Part shown: one piece after another, positions 15,316-23,786 of the stretch
Position numbering within the stretch: the stretch's first letter is position 1
Layout: each line of letters starts with the position of its first letter
NCBI GenBank assembly: GCA_964444795.1
Contig: CAYUIQ010000001.1
Coordinates: 62,001 to 126,000 of the forward strand
Length of the DNA stretch: 64,000 bases
Source: JABMRP01 sp964444795
GTDB taxonomy: Bacteria > Planctomycetota > Planctomycetia > Pirellulales > Thermoguttaceae
Direction of reading: 5' to 3'
Program-made: the position numbers and the translations under genes
The notes under the pieces: model-generated
Told to the model about the DNA's origin: nothing
The model's input: only the letters and a program-made list of their open reading frames with translations
The model's database searches: none

Positions 15316-16923
15316 CTAAACACCCCCCCGTCGCCGAGTTACGATCAACCCAACCGCCATCCCCACAAGCACGATCGTGGTCGATCCAAACACGGAAATC
15401 AGAAACGGATGGAACGGGCTGCGCAACGCGTCTGGCCACCACGCAACCGTCGGTGGACTGCCGTCGGCCGGCAGCGGCGTGAAGGTCATCCACGAGATGA
15501 GCAACACGCCGAGGCACACGCCCGTCACGGCCGCCCGAGTGCCCGCGCGGCGAGAAAGGAAGCCTAACATGAACAGCCCGAGCATCGCGCCGGTGAAGAT
15601 ACCTGAAAGGGTCCACCAGGCGTCCAACACGCTCCTCACGCCAATCATCGCCAGCGCCACGCCCGTTCCCAAGGTGCCGACCGCAAGGGTTGCCGCGTAC
15701 AACACGCGCATCGACTGTCGCTGGGAGGCATCGGGCCGCACGTAACGGCGGTAGAGGTCGGAGAGAATCACCGTGGCCGAACTGTTCAAACTGGTGTCGA
15801 TACTGCTCATCGCAGCGGCGAAAAGGGCGGCGATCAACAACCCGGCCACTCCGGAAGGAAGTTCCTCGACGATGAAATGCGGAAACGCCCTGTCGCCCAC
15901 ATCGGCCGGGGTAAGTTGCGCGATCTGCGAATCCAGCTTCTGCTCGTAGGCGGAATCGATCGGCGCCACGTCGTCTTCCGCCAGTTTCTCGGTCGCCACG
16001 CGCCGTCGCACCGGATCCAGCTTGTCCGGTTCGCTCTGGTAATAAGCGAACAGGGCCGTACCGATGAAGAAGAAGACAGCCGAGACAGGCAGGTAGAGCC
16101 ATGCGCTGAGCCATACGGATCGGGCCGCGGCCCGATCACTTCGGGCTGCGTGATAACGCTGGACGAAACTCTGGTCGATGCCGAAGTTATTCAAGTTCAT
16201 CACCAGCCCGTAGACCAGTACGATCCAAAACGTCGACTCGCCGAGACTGGCGCCGAAGCCACCCAAGTCGAACTTCCCGTGCGCCGCGGCGACGGTGAAG
16301 ATCTGGGACGGTCCCTCGGGCATCCCCGCCAGCAGTAGGACGGTCACCGCAACCGCCCCGACGGTGAGCACGATACTTTGCGCGACGTCGGTCCAAATAA
16401 CCGCCTCGATGCCGCCGACAAGCGTGTAGAGCGTCACCAGCATGCCCATGGCCAGGATGATCGGAGCCATGCCCCATCCGACCAGAGCGTCGAGCGCCAT
16501 AGCCACGCCGAACATGATAGCCCCCATCCGGGCAAGTTGCGTCAGCAGGTAGCAGACGACCGCGTAGGTGCGTGCCCAGGGGCCGAAGCGGTGTTCCAGA
16601 TGGTGGTAGGCCGAGATCTCGCCCGAGCGGCGATAGAAGGGCACAAACCAGCGCACGGCAATCCATGCCGCCAACGGCAGCGAGAGACTGAAGACGAACG
16701 CATTCCAGTTGCCCCCGTACGCCTTGCCCGGCACGCCGATGAACGTGTTGCTGCTTAAGTACGTACCGAAGATCGAAAGTCCCACGGCCCAGCCGGGCAG
16801 CGAACGGCCGGCCGCGGTGAACCCCTCGGTCGTCCGGCTGCGGCGAACAAACCAGCAGCCAAAGGCAACGACTCCCGCGACGTACACCAACAAGACACCG
16901 ACGTCGAGGGGCTTCAGTTGCAT
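15316..16923 (-). CDS. Sodium:solute symporter (SSS family)
   Basis: The 535-residue protein has about 13 membrane helices and the SSS-family opening: MQLKPLDVGVLLVYVAGVVA, then FVRRSRTTEGFTAAGRSLPG and LSIFGTYLSSNTFIGVPG. The conserved motif region for sodium binding is seen in helix 8 (FAAAMSSIDTSLNSSATVI). A hydrophilic insert of about 60 residues (CDELDPVRRR-like region around residues 300-360) lies in a loop. Members import sugars, sialic acid, amino acids or carboxylates with sodium. The neighbouring lyase and BNR-domain protein suggest a sugar acid, possibly sialic-acid-like. It is co-directional with the genes on both sides. Confidence 0.88.
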   Translation of the reverse strand: MQLKPLDVGVLLVYVAGVVAFGCWFVRRSRTTEGFTAAGRSLPGWAVGLSIFGTYLSSNTFIGVPGKAYGGNWNAFVFSLSLPLAAWIAVRWFVPFYRRSGEISAYHHLEHRFGPWARTYAVVCYLLTQLARMGAIMFGVAMALDALVGWGMAPIILAMGMLVTLYTLVGGIEAVIWTDVAQSIVLTVGAVAVTVLLLAGMPEGPSQIFTVAAAHGKFDLGGFGASLGESTFWIVLVYGLVMNLNNFGIDQSFVQRYHAARSDRAAARSVWLSAWLYLPVSAVFFFIGTALFAYYQSEPDKLDPVRRRVATEKLAEDDVAPIDSAYEQKLDSQIAQLTPADVGDRAFPHFIVEELPSGVAGLLIAALFAAAMSSIDTSLNSSATVILSDLYRRYVRPDASQRQSMRVLYAATLAVGTLGTGVALAMIGVRSVLDAWWTLSGIFTGAMLGLFMLGFLSRRAGTRAAVTGVCLGVLLISWMTFTPLPADGSPPTVAWWPDALRSPFHPFLISVFGSTTIVLVGMAVGLIVTRRRGGV

Positions 16924-16963
16924 CGATTCACTCGATCGTTGTGGAAAAGGCGTCGCCGGATTT

Positions 16964-17022
16964 GTGAGAATTCAGCAATACACGGCGGAAATGCGTCATT
17001 TGGGGGTTCTCTGAATTCTCAC
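16964..17022. repeat. Spaced 12-bp inverted repeat in the symporter leader
   Basis: GTGAGAATTCAG at 16964-16975 is exactly complementary to CTGAATTCTCAC at 17011-17022, and GAATTCAG occurs once more at 17023-17030. The unit lies between the BNR gene stop (17043) and the symporter start (16923) on the minus strand. It may be an operator, an RNA hairpin in the intercistronic region or a remnant of a small dispersed repeat; the sequence alone does not decide. Confidence 0.45.
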
Positions 17023-17042
17023 GAATTCAGCGACGGGATCCT

Positions 17043-19088
17043 TCAACGCGGAGAATCGCCCGGCGGCGGAGTGGTGAGCCATTTTAGATTGAAAGCGTAG
17101 TGCTGCTTGCTGCTGATTAGTTGGATCACACCGTCCGGCGTCTGGCAGACCGACATATAGCCGCGCGGCTCGGCCGAGTTGGGGCCCATCTGAAAACGGC
17201 GCGTGTTGCCGCCGCCGTCGACGGTTCGCTCCGCTCCGTCATCGGTAATCAGTCGCTGGATCTTCCACGTTTTTCCTTCGTCGTGCGAAAGCGCGCCGAA
17301 CAGCCCGCTACCGCGACGCTCCTTGCCCCGGGCGTCGGTAAAGGGGACGCTTTTTCCGAAAGACGCGAAGAAGATCGGCCCCTCGGCCAACCGGGTGACG
17401 ACCAATCGCTGTCCGCCACCGAGCGGAGGAAACGGGCTGGCCCGATAGGTCCATGTCTTGCCGAGGTCGTCGGAGAGGCTCATCGGCATGTGCCCGTCGA
17501 TCGTGTCGCCCCGGCCGAAGGCCATCAGGCGGCCGTCTTTGAGTTGGACGACGCCGGCGTGGATTCCGGCGATCCAGGCTCCCGGGCCGCCGTTTTGGAA
17601 ATCCGGTTGCTCTCGACCTTCGCCCGGGTCGACCCAAGTTTGGCCTTCATCGCGGCTGAGCAATACGGCCGTTCCGCCGCTACCGCCGGTCACCGCGTCG
17701 CAGGGCACCAGGATCATGCCCTGCCGCGTGCGAATGACCGATTCGACCGGCATGTGGTGCCGGCCGTGCTCGGGCATAATCAGCCGTGCCCGCGACCAGG
17801 TAGCGCCGTTGTCGGTCGAGGTGCGCATGATCGTGGCCAAACTTCCCCAGGTGGCGGCGGCTGAGAGACCGTTGAAATGGTAGATCGTCTTCTCGCCGTC
17901 GAACCAGAGCGCCGAGGCATGGTCGTTGCGATCGGGGGCGTTCCAAAACGGCTCGGCCGGTTCCCAGCGGTCGGCTCCGCGGCGCAAGCGGCTGGCCACG
18001 ATCCCCAACTCCCGGCCCGGTTCCGAGCGGCACGAATACCAGATGGCCAGCAGATCGCCGTTGGGACATTGGACAATCGCCGGGCAATGATTATGGCGGG
18101 CGAAAACCGGCCCGTCGGCATCGGAGGCGATGTGGACGTACTGCCGTGGACCTTTGAAGTACGGCTTTTCAGGATCCGGACCGTCGGCCAAATCGCCGGG
18201 AACCTCTTGCTTGACGTCGCGCTGATGCCGCGGCAGCGGCGCGACCGGCAATGCGTCGGTCGCGGACCTTTCACCCATTGCCACACGGAAGCCGATCAAC
18301 CAACTCCGATCCTCCGGCAATGTACCGGCCCGATTGGCCGAACGGAGATACTCCATCGTAGTCGAATGGCTGCCGCCGCGGGTGACGCGAAAATCGCCCC
18401 CGGCCCGGCCGACCGGATCGGCTTGATCGCCCGGCGCATAGGGTCCGTACCAATCGGCACACCACTCCTCGACGTTGCCGTGCATGTCGTGCAGCCCCCA
18501 CGGGTTGGCCGGCGTCGCACCGACCGTCAACCGCACTTCGCCCTGCGCGCCCCTCGCAGGATCGGGAAACCAACTCACGCCGACGTTCTTCTGAAATGCT
18601 CCGGGCAGCGTGTCATCCGTGTGATACGCGGTGCTGGTGCCCGCCCGGCAAGCGTATTCCCACTCCGCCTCGGTAGGTAGCCGATAGGGTTGCCCCTCTT
18701 TCTCAGCAAGCCACTCGCAAAACCGCTTCGCGTCGTCCCAACGGACGAATACCACGGCCTCGTCATCTTCCTTGGAGAAGCCCAACTTGCCGCGCAGCTT
18801 GCGATGGGCCGGGTCGAACTGCTCGTACTGGGCGTTGGTTACTTCGGTGGTGCCGAGGTGGAAGGCCCGAGTGAGCGTCACCTTGTGGACCGGCCGCTCG
18901 TCGAAGTCGCCGCCCGACGGGCTGCCCATGGTAAAGCTGCCCGGGGCGACGCGAACCAGTTTCATGCCCAGCGAGTTGGTCAGCGCTTCCGCGGCCGGCG
19001 GTTCGGCGGCCGTCGACCAAGCGCCGGGTAGGAGAAGGGCCAAAATCGCCAGGGCACGGACTACAGAGTGATTTGCAGTTGGACTCAT
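17043..19088 (-). CDS. Secreted fusion of FGE-sulfatase-like domain and BNR/sialidase-like propeller
   Basis: After a signal peptide (residues 9-27), residues about 38-272 form a formylglycine-generating-enzyme-like (SUMF1/FGE-sulfatase) fold. It has NSLGMKLVRVAPGSFTMGS, YRLPTEAEWEYACRAG, GLHDMHGNVEEWCADW and RVTRGGSHSTTMEYLRSANR. The last motif lacks the two cysteines that bind copper in true FGE, so sulfatase activation is unlikely. Residues about 317-670 form a six-bladed BNR/sialidase-like propeller with four Asp-boxes: STDNGATW (424-431), SRDEGQTW (478-485), SDDLGKTW (539-546) and SHDEGKTW (601-608). It also has a sialidase-like HNHCPAIVQCPNGDLLAIWY. The start is the ATG at 19088 before the signal peptide; the longer open frame is antisense to the gene at 19293. 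It likely initiates the glycan/sugar-acid cluster running to 12478. Confidence 0.82.
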   Translation of the reverse strand: MSPTANHSVVRALAILALLLPGAWSTAAEPPAAEALTNSLGMKLVRVAPGSFTMGSPSGGDFDERPVHKVTLTRAFHLGTTEVTNAQYEQFDPAHRKLRGKLGFSKEDDEAVVFVRWDDAKRFCEWLAEKEGQPYRLPTEAEWEYACRAGTSTAYHTDDTLPGAFQKNVGVSWFPDPARGAQGEVRLTVGATPANPWGLHDMHGNVEEWCADWYGPYAPGDQADPVGRAGGDFRVTRGGSHSTTMEYLRSANRAGTLPEDRSWLIGFRVAMGERSATDALPVAPLPRHQRDVKQEVPGDLADGPDPEKPYFKGPRQYVHIASDADGPVFARHNHCPAIVQCPNGDLLAIWYSCRSEPGRELGIVASRLRRGADRWEPAEPFWNAPDRNDHASALWFDGEKTIYHFNGLSAAATWGSLATIMRTSTDNGATWSRARLIMPEHGRHHMPVESVIRTRQGMILVPCDAVTGGSGGTAVLLSRDEGQTWVDPGEGREQPDFQNGGPGAWIAGIHAGVVQLKDGRLMAFGRGDTIDGHMPMSLSDDLGKTWTYRASPFPPLGGGQRLVVTRLAEGPIFFASFGKSVPFTDARGKERRGSGLFGALSHDEGKTWKIQRLITDDGAERTVDGGGNTRRFQMGPNSAEPRGYMSVCQTPDGVIQLISSKQHYAFNLKWLTTPPPGDSPR

Positions 19089-19292
19089 CGGACTATCTCT
19101 GGCGGAATCGGGTGGATGGTCAGGACTCTTGCCATTTGGGTCGAGCCCGAAGACGATCCAGGCTCGCCGGCGGTGACATTGTAACATTACGCCTTCCGTG
19201 TGTAACGTGCTATCCCCCTTTTGTTCCCTCGGCGGTTCATCTAGGATGAGAGTGCCATGCCGGACACGACAGTGCAATGAAAGGACAGACCC

Positions 19293-20828
19293 ATGTCCGC
19301 ACCAACCGACGCTCCGATCGACTCGCCCAATCCACGGGAGCGGCCCTTCCACCTGGACGTTTGCCCCGATCTGGCTCCTTTGCGGCGCGCGCTGGAAACG
19401 GCCCGGTATGAGCCGGGGAATCTGGCCGGGACGGTGACGGCGGACGACGGCGGCGAATCGCTCGACGTGCCGGTGATTCTGTTGAGGACGGCGGAGCCTT
19501 CGCCGTATCACACGTTGGTGCGATTGTTCGCGCTCGCTCGTGGGGTGCCCAAAGCCGCGGCCCGCGAAGCGCTGGCCCCGATGCGGGTGGAGCCGTTGAT
19601 CGAGTTGGGCTTATTGCGGGCAGAAGGCGACGAGGTTCGTGCCACAGCGGCCCTGTTTCCCTTCGAGGATCTGTTGTTGGTCCGCGACTTCTGGCCGCAG
19701 GTGACCCCCACGCCGCCGGCGTCCGACTATGTGCCGGGCGTGGGGCCCTCGTCGATGGCCCTGGCCAACCTGACGGTGCGGGGCAAGGCCCGCTCGGCGC
19801 TGGACCTGGGAACCGGCTCCGGGGTGCAGGCCCTTTGGACGGCGGCGCGCGCCGATCGCGTCGTGGGAACCGACACCAATCGCCGGGCGTTGGGCTTCGC
19901 GGCGCTGAATGCCCGGCTCAACGGGCGGTCGAACATCGAACTGCGCCCCGGAAGCCTGTACGAACCGGTGGCCGGCGAGCAATTCGACCGGATCGCGGTC
20001 AACCCGCCCTACGTGATCTCCCCCGAGCAAGGGCACGAGTACCGCGATAGCGGAATGGCCGGCGATGGGGTGTGCCAGCAGGTGATCCGGGGCGCGGCGC
20101 CGCGGTTGTGCGAGGGCGGGTATGCCACGGTAATCTTCAACTGGCACCACAAGACCGATGACGATTGGGCCGAGCGGCCGTCGCAGTGGTTGGATTCCAG
20201 CGGCTGCGACGCCTGGCTCCTCTGCTCCGACACCTGCGATCCAATCGCCTACGCCGCCGATTGGATCCGCCGCGGTCCATCGTACGATCCAGGGCACTAC
20301 CCCCAAGTACTCGACGCCTGGCTGGCATACTACCGGCATCTGGGGATCGGTCGCGTCAGTTGGGGGGCGGTGATCCTGCGACGCCGTACGGCGGAAACGA
20401 ATTGGCTGCGGGCCGACAAATCACCGCCCGGGCGCCCCAGCGGCTCGTGCAGCGATCAGATCCAGCGGGTTTTCGCCGCCGAGGATCTGCTCGAAGGTCT
20501 CGACGAGGATCGCCGGCTGCTCGACCTGGCCTTTCAACTCACCGCGGACCATCAACTCCAGCAGGTGCTCCGCGTCGAAGACGAGGTGTGGACCGGCGAC
20601 AGCGCCGCCTTGAGCCAAACCCGTGGATTCGCGTTCGACGGTCAGGTGGACCAGATGGTCATCGAACTGCTGGCCGGTTGCCAGGGCCGGAGGCGACTGG
20701 GGGAACTGGTGACACAACTCGCCGGCCGCTTTGGCGTGGAGTTCGAGCAGCTTGCCCCGGCATGTATCAGCGTGGCCCGCAATCTGCTCCGTACTGGGTT
20801 CTTGTCAGCGGTTGAGACTACCGAGTAG
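19293..20828 (+). CDS. SAM-dependent methyltransferase with NPPY motif
   Basis: In this 511-residue protein, residues about 155-300 are a class I Rossmann methyltransferase: motif I is ALDLGTGSGVQAL, the acidic motif II is VVGTDTNRRAL, and the catalytic NPPY is in RIAVNPPYVISP. NPPY enzymes of the RsmC/HemK/PrmC type methylate an amide or exocyclic nitrogen in RNA bases or protein glutamines. The N-terminal about 150 residues resemble a winged-helix-like domain, and the C-terminal about 130 residues are an additional all-alpha/beta domain. This architecture is reminiscent of large, uncharacterised HemK-like methyltransferases. AAAGGA precedes the ATG. It converges with the DUF1559 gene, overlapping it by 11 bases at the 3' ends. 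Confidence 0.83.
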   Translation: MSAPTDAPIDSPNPRERPFHLDVCPDLAPLRRALETARYEPGNLAGTVTADDGGESLDVPVILLRTAEPSPYHTLVRLFALARGVPKAAAREALAPMRVEPLIELGLLRAEGDEVRATAALFPFEDLLLVRDFWPQVTPTPPASDYVPGVGPSSMALANLTVRGKARSALDLGTGSGVQALWTAARADRVVGTDTNRRALGFAALNARLNGRSNIELRPGSLYEPVAGEQFDRIAVNPPYVISPEQGHEYRDSGMAGDGVCQQVIRGAAPRLCEGGYATVIFNWHHKTDDDWAERPSQWLDSSGCDAWLLCSDTCDPIAYAADWIRRGPSYDPGHYPQVLDAWLAYYRHLGIGRVSWGAVILRRRTAETNWLRADKSPPGRPSGSCSDQIQRVFAAEDLLEGLDEDRRLLDLAFQLTADHQLQQVLRVEDEVWTGDSAALSQTRGFAFDGQVDQMVIELLAGCQGRRRLGELVTQLAGRFGVEFEQLAPACISVARNLLRTGFLSAVETTE

Positions 20829-23481
20829 GGAGCCGTTCACCTCGCGTCGATTCGAGCGTCTTCGGTACGCTCGGCGGCCGGCGAATGGGACGCGGTCGCT
20901 CGTACCGCAGGTCAGACGCTTTGGCGGGCGCGGAACGGTAACGGGGGGACTCGTCCGCGGAATCCGCACCATGGTCGTGCCCGCTGCCGTCCATCGCGTC
21001 GCGACCGATCACTTCGCCGCCGTCGCGGGTACACAGCGCCTTGAGCGTCTTAGCGCCGATCGACTCGTCGAGATACCGCACGGAACCGTCGGCAAACGCG
21101 GCCAGAAAACGGCCGTTCTGCAAGTCGACCAGCCGGGCGATGGGGTTGGTGCCCCCGTAATCGAAGTCGCCCGGCTTGGTCCACGGCACGGCTTGCGTAT
21201 CGGCCGCCTCGACGACCATGACCGTATTCGACAACCCGTCCCGGATCTGGGCCATGCGCGTTCCTTTGGCATCGGCGAAGATACCGCTGGCGCCGGCCAC
21301 GCCCAAGTAGTTCGTGCGACCCCCGCCACTGACCGTGCTCTTGGGCGCGTCGTAGATGGTGGGCATCCGCTGGACCAACGGCCGGTTGTGCTCGCTGTCC
21401 CAGGGTTCGTCGAGATGGAACTGCTCGTACAGCGCGTCCTCTTCGAGAAACGGCAGGATCGCAACCCGCCAACTCAACAGCGGCTTACCGTCGTCCGAGA
21501 CGCTGGCCGCCGGGGGAAACCGCTTGTGGGCCTCGTGATAGTTGTGCATCGCCAACGCGATCATCTTCAGGTTGTCGATCGAGCGAAGCTGCCGGGTTTC
21601 GAATTCCGGTACTGATTCCGTGGCCCATTCCTCTTCGTAGACATCGGGCGGGCCGAAGTCCCGGGCCATCGACCATCCGACGAAGAAGAAGCCCATCATC
21701 GGCAGAGTCAACGCGCCCGCACTCACCGGCACCGTCTGGCGCGACTCGAGAAGTATGCCCGCATCGGTCCGCGAGACCGTGGAGAAACCGGGACGCAAAT
21801 GCCGGGCGATCGAAGGGGCCGACGGCAGAATGGATATGTCGATCTTCACCCCCTGTTGCTGCATCTGGCCGCACATGAACTGCGTGAAAATCTGCAACAG
21901 CGGATACCCCCACTCGAACATCTCGGGCGAGTTCTGATACGAGAGCCCGATCGTCGATCCTGACGCCAGCACCCGGGCGACTTCCGGTACGCCGACCAAC
22001 GAATCGTCGGCCTGACCGCGCGCCTTGCGAAGCAGATACGATTTCACGTTCTGCGGAAACAGGGCCACGATCAGTTCGTCGTCGGTGATGCACCAGGCGG
22101 GAGCGAAGGGCACCGTCTCGCCTACGATATTGAGGAAGAAGACCTTCTCATCGGCAAAGGAAAAGTCGCGAATCGTAACGCCGCGGCGCTGGTATCGGGG
22201 GGTATCTTCATCGAACATCGCTGCATTCTCTTGGGCAACCAACTCGACCAACTTCGCATTGGCCGCCACCAGACGCTCGCGATTGCGCAGACTGGTCACG
22301 GCGGTCAGGCCGGTAATGACCAGGCCGCCTTCGCCGGGCGAGTTGTACACGCGCCAGACGTCACCCACCGCATCAAACACATCGGCACGGAGATCGAACC
22401 CCGCTTCTTGCCGTATTAAGGACAAACCTTCCAGCATTTCCGTCCGGCCTTGCGGTTCGATGTTCCCGACGATGTCCAACAGCTCGGAAAACCCCTTGGC
22501 CAGATCGAAGCGGACGGCCGCGGCAATGGTCACATCGCGGGGAATGACCGCCAGATCCTCGGCCGTCAGCGCCTCGGCACCCGCCAGCGAAAGAATCCCC
22601 TTGAGTTGGCCGTCGACCGCCACCAGCGTCTTGGTCACGCAGGCGTCGCCTTCCAGCCCCGTTACCGAGACAATCGACTCAACGTTATCCACGCCGAGGG
22701 CTTTCAACACGTTGGTCACTTCCTCGCCGCCCAGCGGGCCAAACTGACGCATGATCTGGCCCGTGTTGACGTAAAGGAAATTGCCGGGCCGCTCCATGGG
22801 AATCTGCCGGCGCGCCGCGGTGAGCCAACTCGGCGGGACATTGTTCATGCGACCGACAATCGCGTCGGCCGACCCTTTGCCCACGCCGACGATCAGATAA
22901 CCGTCTTTGACACCCCATTGGATTGGCGGTGCGTCGGGCGGCATCGGTATCGATCGCCAGCCGGAGCCGTCCGCCTCCGTGCGATTATCCAAGGCGATCA
23001 CCTCAAGCCGGCCGAGAATGCGCTCGATCTCGTCGGCTCGTTCGCCCAGGTTGACGATCGCGCCCCCTTCGACGGTGGTGCCCAAGGGCGTAATCGAGAC
23101 CTTGCCGAGGAAAATGGCCGTCGGCCGGGTCAACACGGTCAGCACGGCGGTGCTGATATCGTCGACCATCGCTTCGCCGCCCGGCTCGTCTTGGACCTGC
23201 GCGCGAATTGACGCAAGGATACGGGTGCGCAACTGGCCGACGAAGTGGCGCACTTCCTCTTCGGCCAGCAGGCGTTCGGTGCGGTTGGTGCTATCGGCGT
23301 CGGGCTCGGCCATGCCGGACCAGTTGACGTAGAACAGGCATTCCTCGGGAGCGACCTGACTGATGACCGGATCCTCCGGCAGCGGGGGAATTCCCATGGG
23401 CAGTAGCCCACCGCCTCCCCCCATCATCATGATCATCACAATTTCCATCGGACCGGCCAGGAAAAATGGCGAAATCATCAT
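20818..23481 (-). CDS. Large DUF1559-domain protein with Met/Gly-rich N-terminus
   Basis: The 887-residue protein starts with an odd hydrophobic stretch, MMISPFFLAGPMEIVMIMMM followed by GGGGG. A long alpha/beta region of about 600 residues without a family I recognise comes next. Its readable parts are APEECLFYVNWSGMAEPDAD, ILGRLEVIALDNRTEADGSG and DGYLIVGVGKGSADAIV. A C-terminal DUF1559 domain (about residues 640-850) has SIDNLKMIALAMHNYHEAHK, SWRVAILPFLEEDALYEQFH, DGLSNTVMVVEA and FADGSVRYLDESI. DUF1559 proteins are abundant in Planctomycetes and usually begin with a type IV pilin-like methylation motif; this one does not. The ATG at 23481 has GGAGGGAG upstream; the longer open frame is AT-rich and repeat-derived. 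Confidence 0.78.
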   Translation of the reverse strand: MMISPFFLAGPMEIVMIMMMGGGGGLLPMGIPPLPEDPVISQVAPEECLFYVNWSGMAEPDADSTNRTERLLAEEEVRHFVGQLRTRILASIRAQVQDEPGGEAMVDDISTAVLTVLTRPTAIFLGKVSITPLGTTVEGGAIVNLGERADEIERILGRLEVIALDNRTEADGSGWRSIPMPPDAPPIQWGVKDGYLIVGVGKGSADAIVGRMNNVPPSWLTAARRQIPMERPGNFLYVNTGQIMRQFGPLGGEEVTNVLKALGVDNVESIVSVTGLEGDACVTKTLVAVDGQLKGILSLAGAEALTAEDLAVIPRDVTIAAAVRFDLAKGFSELLDIVGNIEPQGRTEMLEGLSLIRQEAGFDLRADVFDAVGDVWRVYNSPGEGGLVITGLTAVTSLRNRERLVAANAKLVELVAQENAAMFDEDTPRYQRRGVTIRDFSFADEKVFFLNIVGETVPFAPAWCITDDELIVALFPQNVKSYLLRKARGQADDSLVGVPEVARVLASGSTIGLSYQNSPEMFEWGYPLLQIFTQFMCGQMQQQGVKIDISILPSAPSIARHLRPGFSTVSRTDAGILLESRQTVPVSAGALTLPMMGFFFVGWSMARDFGPPDVYEEEWATESVPEFETRQLRSIDNLKMIALAMHNYHEAHKRFPPAASVSDDGKPLLSWRVAILPFLEEDALYEQFHLDEPWDSEHNRPLVQRMPTIYDAPKSTVSGGGRTNYLGVAGASGIFADAKGTRMAQIRDGLSNTVMVVEAADTQAVPWTKPGDFDYGGTNPIARLVDLQNGRFLAAFADGSVRYLDESIGAKTLKALCTRDGGEVIGRDAMDGSGHDHGADSADESPRYRSAPAKASDLRYERPRPIRRPPSVPKTLESTRGERLPTR

Positions 23482-23786
23482 TGCGCTCCCTCCTCGATAA
23501 GTGTCCTTCAATGCTCCATGGTACGACTCCGCCGGGGCGGAGATCTCCCGTGCAATCATATCCCCACACCCGTGGCTCGGTAAACCACCCGACACGAATT
23601 TCGCCGTCGAACGGGCTACACGGGTTAAATCAAGATATATGCGCAACTTGAGAACAATAAGTAATCTAAAAAAGGAAGGAAGGGGGGGATTGCAAATTAG
23701 CCACTGCAAATTGATAATTGCAAATCTGTTTGGGATGAGAGGGAAGCCTCTCGGAAATTGCTAACCGATTCGTGGAAGAAAACGCC
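23482..23786. promoter_or_regulatory. Divergent intergenic region before purE (305 bp)
   Basis: This region separates the DUF1559 gene (minus) from purE (plus). It is clearly more AT-rich than its surroundings, with runs such as ATCAAGATATATGCG near 23630-23643 and a purine tract (AAAAAAGGAAGGAAGGGGGGG) near 23668-23688. It includes the short TTGCAAA-type direct repeats listed separately. Promoters for both genes must lie here, but I cannot fix their boxes. The frames that cross it look like noise. Confidence 0.45.
23689..23727. repeat. AT-rich direct repeats of the TGCAAAT type
   Basis: Three copies of a TGCAAAT-like unit occur in 39 bases: ATTGCAAATT, ACTGCAAATTGA and ATTGCAAATC. The base composition is very different from the surrounding GC-rich DNA. 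From memory, tracts of this kind are scattered in planctomycete genomes and give predicted peptides such as ICNLQ. The tract lies about 60 bases before purE. Confidence 0.5.

Noticed and set aside
17043..19088. Sulfatase-maturing FGE for the sulfatase at 57273
   Set aside because: The FGE-like domain lacks the copper-binding cysteine pair and is itself exported, so it is unlikely to generate formylglycine.
17043..19511. Longer N-terminus for the FGE/BNR fusion
   Set aside because: The extension overlaps the methyltransferase gene on the other strand; the signal peptide begins at 19088.
23689..23727. CRISPR array
   Set aside because: Units are about 10 bases, imperfect and without spacers; there are no cas genes.
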